This document shows, piece by piece, positions 1-5,206 of a DNA stretch of 7,465 nucleotides. Where the stretch lies: contig CAZTKP010000129.1 of the NCBI GenBank assembly GCA_964614215.1, positions 1 to 7,465 on the forward strand, written 5' to 3'. The stretch's first letter is position 1. Each line of letters starts with the position of its first letter. Under the pieces are notes generated by a model that was not told the DNA's origin, did no database searches, and was given only the letters and a program-made list of their open reading frames with translations. The DNA is from CAZTKP01 sp964614215 (GTDB taxonomy: Bacteria > UBP6 > UBA1177). Both the position numbers and the translations under genes were made by a program.

Positions 1-1335
1 CTCCAGTTTTATCTGTCTTTTTGCCAGATAGTTATAAAAAAATGATGAAAAAATATTTGAAAAAGCTATTCCTGCAAAAACTCCCAGCGGTCCGGCGAGC
101 TTTCCTCCGACATAGGTGATCGGAACTGCCAGAGCAATGGTTCGCACAAAGTTGAGACCGGCTGTAAAAAACGGTTTGTGAAGACCGTTAAGCACATTTG
201 CCGACATGATCGAAACTCCGATAGCCGGATATGCGATCGCCATGAACAGAAGGTAGATGTTTATATAGTCGATAACGACCGCTTCCTTACTGAAAAGGGC
301 TGCAATATCGGATTTAAAGAAAAAGAACATGGTGAACATAAAAACGCCCCAGATCAGCGAAAAGATATTAGCCTTATCAAGAGCTTTCTTTATTCTTTCG
401 ATCTTTCCCGCTCCGAAGTTCTGACCTGTGAAAGGAAGCATCACACTTGAAAGTGCGAAAATGACCATCAGGGCAAGCATATCGATACGTCCGCCCGCTC
501 CTGCCGCTGCGACTGCCGGATCACCGTAGGCAGAGATTATTCTTGTGATTATCGCCATGGATATCGGCGTGAGCATCAATGAAAAGGAAGACGGGATCCC
601 GAGATTGAGTATTTTCTTCCATGAATCCATAACTTCAGCAAATTCAGGGACTTTCGGATCGAACATCTTCATCTTGAAATGCATGTACGAAAAGGCGAGT
701 GTGGTCGAGATGATCCTTGAAATTATGGTTGCGACAGCCGCACCTTTTATCCCCATTTCAGGAAAGATCCATATTCCGAAGATGAAAAGCGGGTCCAGGA
801 TCATGTTGACAACTGAAACTCCCGCCATGATAAGTCCCGGAGTTTTAGTGTCACCTGTTGCGCGGATGGCGTTGTTAAGCACCATGGGAATTGCTCCCAG
901 AGGAAATCCCAGGAACCAGATGGTCATATAATCTATAACTAATTCCAGCGTTGAACCTGTTGCTCCCAGAGAAGAGAAGATGAGTCTCGAAAATATCAGC
1001 CCCAGAGAACTTAAAATGACTCCGACGGTAATTACCAGCAGAAAACAGTCGGTCGTATATCTTCTTACTTTATCAAAGGATTCTTCGCCTATAGCTTTGG
1101 AGATCACGGCACTTGTCCCCATCCCCAGACCGAACATGAAGTGATTTACAAGCATGATAAGAGGAAAGGTGAAGCTCATTGCGGCAAGCTCGCTCGTTCC
1201 CAGCTTTGACACGAAATATGTGTCCGTAAGATGGAACACCGTCATCGTGACATGTCCCACCAGCATACCCATGGTCATTGTAAATAAAGTTCTTCCGACA
1301 GGTCCGCTGGTCAGTGCCGCTTTTGAGTCTTTCAT
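1..1335 (-). CDS. MATE-family efflux transporter (3' end beyond window)
   Basis: Predicted inner-membrane antiporter of the MATE (multi antimicrobial extrusion) family, which exports cationic drugs or metabolites using a Na+ or H+ gradient. My minus-strand translation is open for all 445 codons visible and still open at base 1. MATE proteins usually have about 440-470 residues, so little is missing. The N-terminal half shows the family pattern: residues 31-45 (MTVFHLTDTYFVSKL) match the usual VDTYFVGRLG region, and residues 71-83 (GMGTSAVISKAIG) the loop after TM2. A second, similar half follows with GIPSS, an ITRIISAYGD segment, and GQNFGAGK. Hydrophobic segments recur throughout, consistent with 12 TM helices. 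The start is ATG at 1335-1333 with AGGAG at 1344-1340, four bases upstream. The family call is secure; the substrate cannot be read from sequence. Confidence 0.93.
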   Translation of the reverse strand, partial: MKDSKAALTSGPVGRTLFTMTMGMLVGHVTMTVFHLTDTYFVSKLGTSELAAMSFTFPLIMLVNHFMFGLGMGTSAVISKAIGEESFDKVRRYTTDCFLLVITVGVILSSLGLIFSRLIFSSLGATGSTLELVIDYMTIWFLGFPLGAIPMVLNNAIRATGDTKTPGLIMAGVSVVNMILDPLFIFGIWIFPEMGIKGAAVATIISRIISTTLAFSYMHFKMKMFDPKVPEFAEVMDSWKKILNLGIPSSFSLMLTPISMAIITRIISAYGDPAVAAAGAGGRIDMLALMVIFALSSVMLPFTGQNFGAGKIERIKKALDKANIFSLIWGVFMFTMFFFFKSDIAALFSKEAVVIDYINIYLLFMAIAYPAIGVSIMSANVLNGLHKPFFTAGLNFVRTIALAVPITYVGGKLAGPLGVFAGIAFSNIFSSFFYNYLAKRQIKLE

Positions 1336-1412
1336 TGATCTCCTGCAACAGAAAAAAGACGTTTGACGCTATCAGAATTAATAATTACAGGCAAGGTTTT
1401 TAGGGAATTTGA
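1332..1412 (-). other. Open stub upstream of the MATE gene, left of the gap
   Basis: Between the gap and the MATE start one minus-strand frame is open and ends with TGA at 1334-1332, overlapping the MATE ATG as ATGA. The 26 residues (ending KRLFSVAGDQ) could be the tail of a gene inside the gap or of the HTH gene, which would make it translationally coupled to the transporter. They could equally be untranslated leader: the stretch is AT-rich, and the residues look unlike the end of the HTH family as I recall it. The frame only connects to the HTH gene because the gap was filled with 100 Ns, a placeholder length. Confidence 0.25.
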
Positions 1413-1512
1413 NNNNNNNNNNNNNNNNNNNNNNNNNNNNNNNNNNNNNNNNNNNNNNNNNNNNNNNNNNNNNNNNNNNNNNNNNNNNNNNNNNNNNNNN
1501 NNNNNNNNNNNN
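1413..1512. other. Assembly gap (100 Ns)
   Basis: There are exactly 100 consecutive Ns, the conventional placeholder for a scaffold gap of unknown size. The true distance between the two flanking contigs is therefore unknown, and any reading frame crossing it is unreliable. The 3' end of the HTH gene, and possibly one or more further genes, may be hidden here. Confidence 0.97.
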
Positions 1513-2039
1513 TTTCCGCCATTATCCAGCAACCTCTTTTTTAACAGTTCTCTTGCCAGCACAACTTCCCTTGTTCTTCCGACCCTTAAGGCATCAACCA
1601 TACACAACAGTTCATAGTATTCAGGAAAATCCATACAGATCTCGGGAATAGTTCTGTATAAAGGCTGAATTTTCATTCCTCTTGCCGTTCCTTTTGAATA
1701 ACTCCAGACGAACTGATCAGAAGATGAGGCTATCAGATCATTCAGCGGAGGTCCTGAATGAGAAGTCGGAATCCCACGGGCAACATGGCCCGGAACAACA
1801 GGAAAAACATACTTCAGACCATAGATTAGAAAGTCATAAAATCCCTGTCTGAAAATTGTTTTGTTCTTAGAATCGATCAGTTTAGCAATACCACTTCTGT
1901 TTATTGATTCTGAAACTTCTGACTGACTGATCTTCAATGATTCAGCAATCTCGGCAACCTTATAAGTTTTTTCCGAATATTCACTTATAAACAGAAGTAT
2001 TACTACATCCTGAGGTTTCATTCCTTTGTGTTCTTTCAT
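1513..2039 (-). CDS. MarR-like helix-turn-helix protein, 3' end lost in gap
   Basis: Predicted cytoplasmic DNA-binding protein; 175 residues are visible. Residues 7-56 form a winged-helix-like HTH: MKPQDVVILL leads in, followed by YKVAEIAESL and the recognition-helix stretch ISQSEVSESINRSG. Residues 61-175 form a conserved C-terminal region with GLKYVFP, ARGIPTSHSGPPL, a PLYRTIPE motif and LLCMVDALRVGRTRE. I recognise this as a widespread uncharacterised family often labelled MarR-family or HTH-domain protein; its members usually end soon after the ELLKKRL segment, so the real stop probably lies just inside the gap. A continuous frame does run across the Ns to 1332, but that is not trustworthy. 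I chose ATG 2039-2037 because AGGAG (2051-2047) sits 7 nt upstream; the ATG at 2060 lacks such a site. A strong promoter and repeats over the start site suggest autoregulation (inference). The ligand and targets are unknown. Confidence 0.8.
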
Positions 2040-2063
2040 TTCACAGCTCCTATATCTCATTTC

Positions 2064-2077
2064 GCGATATGCGATAT
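2064..2077 (-). promoter_or_regulatory. Putative operator: tandem GCGATAT repeat
   Basis: The 7-mer GCGATAT occurs twice with no spacer (2064-2070, 2071-2077), and a further ATATC lies at 2052-2056 in inverted orientation. The repeats fall just downstream of the regulator's -10 box, over the predicted transcription start, and upstream of its ribosome binding site. That is a typical place for an autorepression operator. Binding by the adjacent HTH protein is inference. Confidence 0.4.
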
Positions 2078-2083
2078 TGCTCC

Positions 2084-2112
2084 ATACTAACTTATTTTCA
2101 TTAACAATTCAA
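2084..2112 (-). promoter_or_regulatory. Sigma70-like promoter of the HTH regulator
   Basis: Read on the minus strand, TTGAAT (2112-2107) is followed after exactly 17 nt by TAGTAT (2089-2084). Transcription would start near 2077, about 40 nt before the chosen ATG. Both boxes are close to consensus and the spacing is optimal. Confidence 0.65.
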
Positions 2113-2113
2113 G

Positions 2114-2128
2114 CTTTTTGTCAAAAAG
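2114..2128. promoter_or_regulatory. 15-bp perfect palindrome between divergent promoters
   Basis: CTTTTTG-T-CAAAAAG is a perfect inverted repeat with a single central base. It abuts the -35 box of the regulator promoter (2107-2112) and lies 26 nt before the -35 box of the lipoprotein promoter (2155). It could be an operator acting on one or both divergent genes. Being A/T-run rich, it could also arise by chance. Confidence 0.35.
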
Positions 2129-2154
2129 GTTTTTTCATAACTATAAACTTTAGT

Positions 2155-2183
2155 TTGACAGACAGGACATGGCTTTTTAGAAT
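2155..2183 (+). promoter_or_regulatory. Sigma70-like promoter of the lipoprotein gene
   Basis: TTGACA (2155-2160), 17-nt spacer, TAGAAT (2178-2183): a perfect -35 and a 5/6 -10 at optimal distance. The predicted start near 2190 leaves a leader of about 26 nt before the TTG start at 2216, which makes the annotated upstream GTG (2192) very unlikely as the start codon. Confidence 0.72.
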
Positions 2184-2215
2184 AAGACTGTGTGTTCTGT
2201 TCTATGGAGTCTATT

Positions 2216-3019
2216 TTGAAACACTTTCTCATTATTCTTTTTCTGATCCCGCTATCAGCAGCTTTTTCATGTTCTTCCGGCAAAAAAGAGACCATCAGAA
2301 GCCGTCATCCCGACAACACTCCGGAGATAGGTTCAACAGAGGTGCTCGGCGGAGATACCGTCGCAATACGGGGTTATACCGGAGATCATGAATTCAATAC
2401 AAAAATGAAGCTCATAGATCTTGAGATCATTGACTGCTATAAACAGTTCGTTCCTGGGGGAAACGCTCAGGAAGTTATTCTTAACCTCAAGATCGAAATA
2501 GACAACTACGGCTCTATTCAGTTTCTTGACTATAACGTGAAAAGCGATCTTGAAAAAAAGGTCGCCAACTGTGTTCTTGGAGATGTTGAGAGCCTTACAT
2601 TCAGGCCGGGAAACATGCGAGAGGTGGACTACAGACTGGTATATAAGCCTGTGAAATCAAAGAAGAAAGTCATCTCCAGAACAAGCAGCAAAAGATCCAG
2701 AATGATCAAGGCCCTTCCCGACATGTCCATATTTAAAAAATGCTATGAGGCAGCCCTTGAAAGAAATCCTCACTCAGGCGGAAGCTTCACTATCAGCTTC
2801 AAGATCACTGAGAAAGGCAAAGCGGTGGATGCAACCATAGTCGAAAGCTCTTTTCAGAATACTGATGTCCCTCTCTGTGTCGTGAAAAGACTTTTAAAGA
2901 CATACTTTCCCGAAAGCGATGTCGAGGATAAGGTACAGATAAAGTTCAAATACGGAACGACAGCTCCGGCAACCCAGTCCATCCGTGATCGTAAAAAAAC
3001 AATGGATATTGATCTGTAG
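2216..3019 (+). CDS. Lipoprotein with two AgmX/PglI C-terminal-like domains
   Basis: Predicted lipoprotein of 267 residues. I start it at TTG 2216 because GGAG (2206-2209) lies 6 nt upstream and this gives a compact signal peptide, MKHFLIILFLIPLSAAFSC, with the lipidated cysteine at 19 (AFSC is a relaxed lipobox). In-frame alternatives are ATG 2204 and GTG 2192, neither with a Shine-Dalgarno. The mature protein begins SSGKK, so with Ser at +2 it would go to the outer membrane under the E. coli rule. Two related domains follow: residues 67-145 (CY at 74, second Cys 119) and 167-246 (KKCYEAALERNP, Cys 176 and 221, FPES at 231-234). The second closely resembles the AgmX/PglI C-terminal domain known from myxobacterial gliding-related proteins, a TonB-C-like fold with a conserved Cys pair. 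The first is a diverged copy. A basic linker (146-166) separates them. The precise function is unknown; an envelope role is inferred. Confidence 0.85.
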   Translation: MKHFLIILFLIPLSAAFSCSSGKKETIRSRHPDNTPEIGSTEVLGGDTVAIRGYTGDHEFNTKMKLIDLEIIDCYKQFVPGGNAQEVILNLKIEIDNYGSIQFLDYNVKSDLEKKVANCVLGDVESLTFRPGNMREVDYRLVYKPVKSKKKVISRTSSKRSRMIKALPDMSIFKKCYEAALERNPHSGGSFTISFKITEKGKAVDATIVESSFQNTDVPLCVVKRLLKTYFPESDVEDKVQIKFKYGTTAPATQSIRDRKKTMDIDL

Positions 3020-3033
3020 GCTCTTTTAAAATC

Positions 3034-3062
3034 TTTACTTTTTTCTCTCTTAAATTTATAAT
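3034..3062 (+). promoter_or_regulatory. Sigma70-like promoter of the zinc-ribbon gene
   Basis: TTTACT (3034-3039), 17-nt spacer, then a perfect TATAAT (3057-3062). The start would be near 3069, just before AGGAGG at 3081-3086. It sits right after the lipoprotein stop codon, so the small gene can be expressed independently. Confidence 0.6.
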
Positions 3063-3091
3063 TTCCCGTAATTTTTAGACAGGAGGTTTCC

Positions 3092-3421
3092 ATGTTAAAG
3101 TTTTCCAGAAGATGTTCAAGATGCGGTGTTGTTGAATCTGCAGAAAAATGTAAGGAAAGACATTTCCTCAGTTCTTTTAACGAAGTTCTTTGCGACGAAT
3201 GCGTTGCAAACCTGATTGAAAAGGGACAGATTACTGAAATTAAAGACGATGAAGGCAACGTAGGTTACAAACAGAACCTTGAAAACATCTATCAGAGGAT
3301 CATTGAGCTTGAAGAGGAGAACGAGAAACTTGAAACTCAGAAATATAAGAACAAGAGAATGCTCAGACGTCTCGAAAGGATCAAAGATTTCGTTGAGATG
3401 AAGACCGACGAAAGAGAATAG
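3092..3421 (+). CDS. Small Cys4 zinc-ribbon / coiled-coil protein
   Basis: A 109-residue soluble protein that I cannot assign to a named family. The N-terminus has a CxxC pair (C8, C11), a further Cys at 20, and a second CxxC pair (C34, C37, in LCDECV), the layout of a treble-clef or zinc-ribbon that would bind one zinc. The arrangement recalls the N-terminal zinc module of McsA/UVR-type proteins, but the overall match is loose. Residues 60-103 are highly charged with hydrophobic residues at heptad-like spacing (ENIYQRIIELEEENEKLE), predicting a coiled coil and probable dimer. The start is firm: AGGAGG at 3081-3086, five bases before ATG. It has its own promoter and lies 72 nt after the lipoprotein and 97 nt before yitT, all on the plus strand. 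A regulatory or adaptor role is possible but unproven. Confidence 0.8.
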   Translation: MLKFSRRCSRCGVVESAEKCKERHFLSSFNEVLCDECVANLIEKGQITEIKDDEGNVGYKQNLENIYQRIIELEEENEKLETQKYKNKRMLRRLERIKDFVEMKTDERE

Positions 3422-3452
3422 TATCTCCCGGATCAGGTGTAAAAAAAACCAC

Positions 3453-3480
3453 TTGACACTAAACTTTAGCCGTGTATATT
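3453..3480 (+). promoter_or_regulatory. Sigma70-like promoter of the yitT-family gene
   Basis: A perfect -35 TTGACA (3453-3458), 16-nt spacer and TATATT (3475-3480). A run of eight A's at 3441-3448 just upstream resembles an UP element. The spacer holds the palindrome CTAAA-C-TTTAG (3459-3469), a candidate regulator site; the 9-mer AAACTTTAG within it recurs at 2145-2153 next to the lipoprotein promoter. Confidence 0.65.
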
Positions 3481-3484
3481 CCAC

Positions 3485-3499
3485 GACCGTGTTCCGGTC
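3485..3499 (+). promoter_or_regulatory. 5' leader hairpin of the yitT-family mRNA
   Basis: GACCG-TGTTC-CGGTC forms a perfect 5-bp GC-rich stem with a 5-nt loop. It begins at about the predicted transcription start and ends 9 nt before the GGAG Shine-Dalgarno (3509-3512). It could protect the 5' end of the mRNA. It is short enough to be fortuitous. Confidence 0.3.
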
Positions 3500-3518
3500 T
3501 TAAAAAGTGGAGTAAACT

Positions 3519-4415
3519 ATGATCTTAAAGAAAAAAACGGAAAAATTCTTTACCGATAAACTATATTCGTTCAGGTGGTTCAGATCTTACCTCCTTATCA
3601 TTTTCGGATCAATGATCATGTCTGCAGGTTTTGCATTTTTTGCAGATCCTTTCAAGATAGTTCCGGGAGGAGTTTACGGTACTGCAATCGTTATTCACCA
3701 TATTTTCGGTCTTCCGACAGGTACCGTGGGCCTTATCATCAACATTCCGCTTTTTCTTCTGGGGATATGGATCCTGGGTCCGAGATTCGGCACAAAAACA
3801 TTTGTGGGAACTATTCTGACTTCTGTTTTTATCGACTTTTTCAACAGTCTTGATTACGGATGTCCTATTGATGACATTATGCTTGCAAGCATTGTGAGCG
3901 GAGTGCTTATAGGAGCGGGTCTGGCACTGATATTTAAGTCAAAGGCAACAACCGGAGGAAGCGATATTATCGCCCAGATCGCGAATAAATACACTAAGTT
4001 ACCAATAGGTCAGCTCCTGATAGCTATTGATTCTGTAATTGTTTTTATCGGAGTTGCCGCATTTAAGGACCTCTCGCTTGCTCTCTATGCATTTATTACG
4101 ATTTTCATTACCGGAAAAGTTCTTGACGGAATACTTCTTGGAGGAAGTCACAGAAAGGCCGTTTTCATTATTTCAGATGAGAACGAAAAGATCAGAGAGT
4201 TCATACTGAAGAGACTTAATAGAGGCGGAACATTTTTCAATGGTCAGGGAATGTATCACGGGAACGAAAAAAGGATCATCTACACAGCTGTTTCACGCCG
4301 TGAACTTGCAGCTCTGATGGATTTTGTAAATGATGTTGACAAGAATGCCTTTATGTCTGTATTTGATACAAATCAGGTTTACGGAAAAGGTTTTCTGACT
4401 CTGGAAGAAGATTAA
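3519..4415 (+). CDS. YitT family membrane protein (DUF161-DUF2179)
   Basis: A 298-residue inner-membrane protein of the YitT family, common in bacteria and of poorly defined transport-like function. Residues 22-206 hold about six hydrophobic segments in two DUF161-like halves, with family motifs PGGVYG (49-54) and ATTGGSDIIA (143-152). Residues 207-298 form the soluble C-terminal DUF2179 domain, thought to bind a small ligand: RKAVFIIS (212-219), RGGTFFNGQGMY (235-246), RRELAALMDFV (260-270) and FDTNQVYGKGF (282-292). Length and motif order are normal, so it looks intact. The start at ATG 3519 is supported by GGAG at 3509-3512, six bases upstream. It has its own promoter. Its stop codon overlaps the stop of the convergent gene on the other strand. 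The family assignment is confident; a specific substrate cannot be inferred. Confidence 0.93.
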   Translation: MILKKKTEKFFTDKLYSFRWFRSYLLIIFGSMIMSAGFAFFADPFKIVPGGVYGTAIVIHHIFGLPTGTVGLIINIPLFLLGIWILGPRFGTKTFVGTILTSVFIDFFNSLDYGCPIDDIMLASIVSGVLIGAGLALIFKSKATTGGSDIIAQIANKYTKLPIGQLLIAIDSVIVFIGVAAFKDLSLALYAFITIFITGKVLDGILLGGSHRKAVFIISDENEKIREFILKRLNRGGTFFNGQGMYHGNEKRIIYTAVSRRELAALMDFVNDVDKNAFMSVFDTNQVYGKGFLTLEED

Positions 4416-4690
4416 TCCTTTCTCTTAAAGGAGATCGTTATCTCCATTTCCTCTAATGTGCTTTTCAGGAGCTCTTTTTTATCTATCTTGCTGAGCTCTT
4501 TTCCAACTTCATCAGAAAGTTTTGAAAAGAATTCCTTTTTCAGTTTTCCGCTCTGATCAGCAAGCTGCCTGACGATCTCACCCGCGAGCTGTTTTGTGAA
4601 CTTAAGATCGAAGTTCTCTGCGATCGCATCACGGATCTCATTTGAGAAAGGGACCCTGTCAAGTATCTTTTCTACTATCTTCCCATTCAT
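4412..4690 (-). CDS. Small helical protein of unknown function
   Basis: A 92-residue soluble protein that I do not recognise. It is rich in Lys and Glu (about a third of residues), has no Cys or membrane segment, and looks mostly alpha-helical with amphipathic stretches (roughly 18-48 and 50-82), ending in a short possible strand (EITISF) and a basic tail. Its first 32 bases overlap the end of folK in another frame, suggesting translational coupling as the last gene of the panC-folK operon. GGAG within the folK coding sequence lies 10 nt before the ATG, a weak site. Support that it is real: the frame stays open for its full length, fills the space between folK and yitT exactly, and has the same strand as the operon. 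The function is unknown, perhaps a small scaffolding or nucleic-acid-associated protein, but nothing specific shows this. Confidence 0.7.
   Translation of the reverse strand: MNGKIVEKILDRVPFSNEIRDAIAENFDLKFTKQLAGEIVRQLADQSGKLKKEFFSKLSDEVGKELSKIDKKELLKSTLEEMEITISFKRKD
4430..4445. terminator. Candidate bidirectional hairpin at the convergent junction
   Basis: GGAGAT-CGTT-ATCTCC is a perfect 6-bp stem with a 4-nt loop, 15 nt past the yitT stop and inside the 3' end of the opposing gene. A second small repeat, CCTTT-CTCTT-AAAGG (4417-4431), abuts it. On the plus strand it is followed by ATTTCCTCT, on the minus by CTCCTTTAAG, so the U-tract is poor either way. It is the only terminator-like structure between the two convergent genes. 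Confidence 0.35.
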
Positions 4691-5204
4691 CCTGCACTAT
4701 CTCCATTTTAAACGGACAGATCTTCTCTATTCTCTGACCTATGAAATTTTCACGCTCTTCTTCGAGCATTCTCTGGATAACAGACTTTTCCTCCTCGAAG
4801 ATAGAACTGTTCTCGATGATCTCTAACGTCGGAAAGATCACGAAAAGTCTCTTTAACGCTTCTTTATGAGGAACATCCAGGTCTTCTGAACTATGCGTCC
4901 CCCTTTCCCAGAAAATAATATCCAGATCAATATTCCTGGGCCCTTTGTCAACTGTCTTTACCCGCCCCATCTCGTTCTCTACATCTTTCAGTTTCACAAG
5001 AAGTTCCTGCGGCTCAAAATGTGAATCGGCAAGAACCGAGATGTTGAAAAAATCAGCCTGAGAGACTTTTCCGACCGGTGAGGAACAGTAAACGCTCGAA
5101 CATTCCTCAATACTGATACATTTTTCTTCAAGCAGACTTACAGCTTTTTTAAGATTTTTAAGACCGTTACCGACATTTGAACCTAGAGATAGCATGTACT
5201 TCAT
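4659..5204 (-). CDS. folK: 2-amino-4-hydroxy-6-hydroxymethyldihydropteridine pyrophosphokinase (HPPK)
   Basis: Transfers pyrophosphate from ATP to 6-hydroxymethyl-7,8-dihydropterin, the step before dihydropteroate synthase in folate synthesis; cytoplasmic. Hallmarks are visible: MLSLGSNVG at the N-terminus, SSPVG (41-45) and QADFFN (49-54) for pterin binding, and GPRNIDLDII (88-97) with the two magnesium aspartates at 93 and 95. VPHKEALKRLFV (111-122) carries the His, Arg and Phe of the family's C-terminal catalytic loop. At 181 residues it is longer than typical HPPK (about 160) through a charged C-terminal extension from roughly residue 135. I start it at ATG 5204 with AGGG six bases upstream; an in-frame TTG at 5210 overlaps the preceding stop but lacks a spaced site. 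Only 2 nt separate it from the aminotransferase gene, and its end overlaps the next small gene by 32 nt, so it is an operon member. Confidence 0.93.
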   Translation of the reverse strand: MKYMLSLGSNVGNGLKNLKKAVSLLEEKCISIEECSSVYCSSPVGKVSQADFFNISVLADSHFEPQELLVKLKDVENEMGRVKTVDKGPRNIDLDIIFWERGTHSSEDLDVPHKEALKRLFVIFPTLEIIENSSIFEEEKSVIQRMLEEERENFIGQRIEKICPFKMEIVQDEWEDSRKDT

Positions 5205-5206
5205 CT

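Noticed and set aside
545..931. Plus-strand open frame of 128 codons
   Set aside because: It lies entirely within the MATE gene on the opposite strand, whose translation has clear family motifs; this frame has none and no ribosome site.
2192..2215. GTG 2192 or ATG 2204 as start of the lipoprotein
   Set aside because: No Shine-Dalgarno precedes either one, GTG lies at the predicted transcription start, and the TTG at 2216 gives a cleaner signal peptide with GGAG at good spacing.
3422..3450. Terminator after the zinc-ribbon gene
   Set aside because: An A-run is present at 3441-3448 but I find no convincing stem; on the transcribed strand it gives A's, not the U's needed.
3116..3484. Minus-strand open frame of 122 codons opposite the zinc-ribbon gene
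   Set aside because: Antisense to a gene with a strong ribosome site and CxxC pairs; the product is a Phe/Leu-rich artefact of the reversed Lys/Glu codons.
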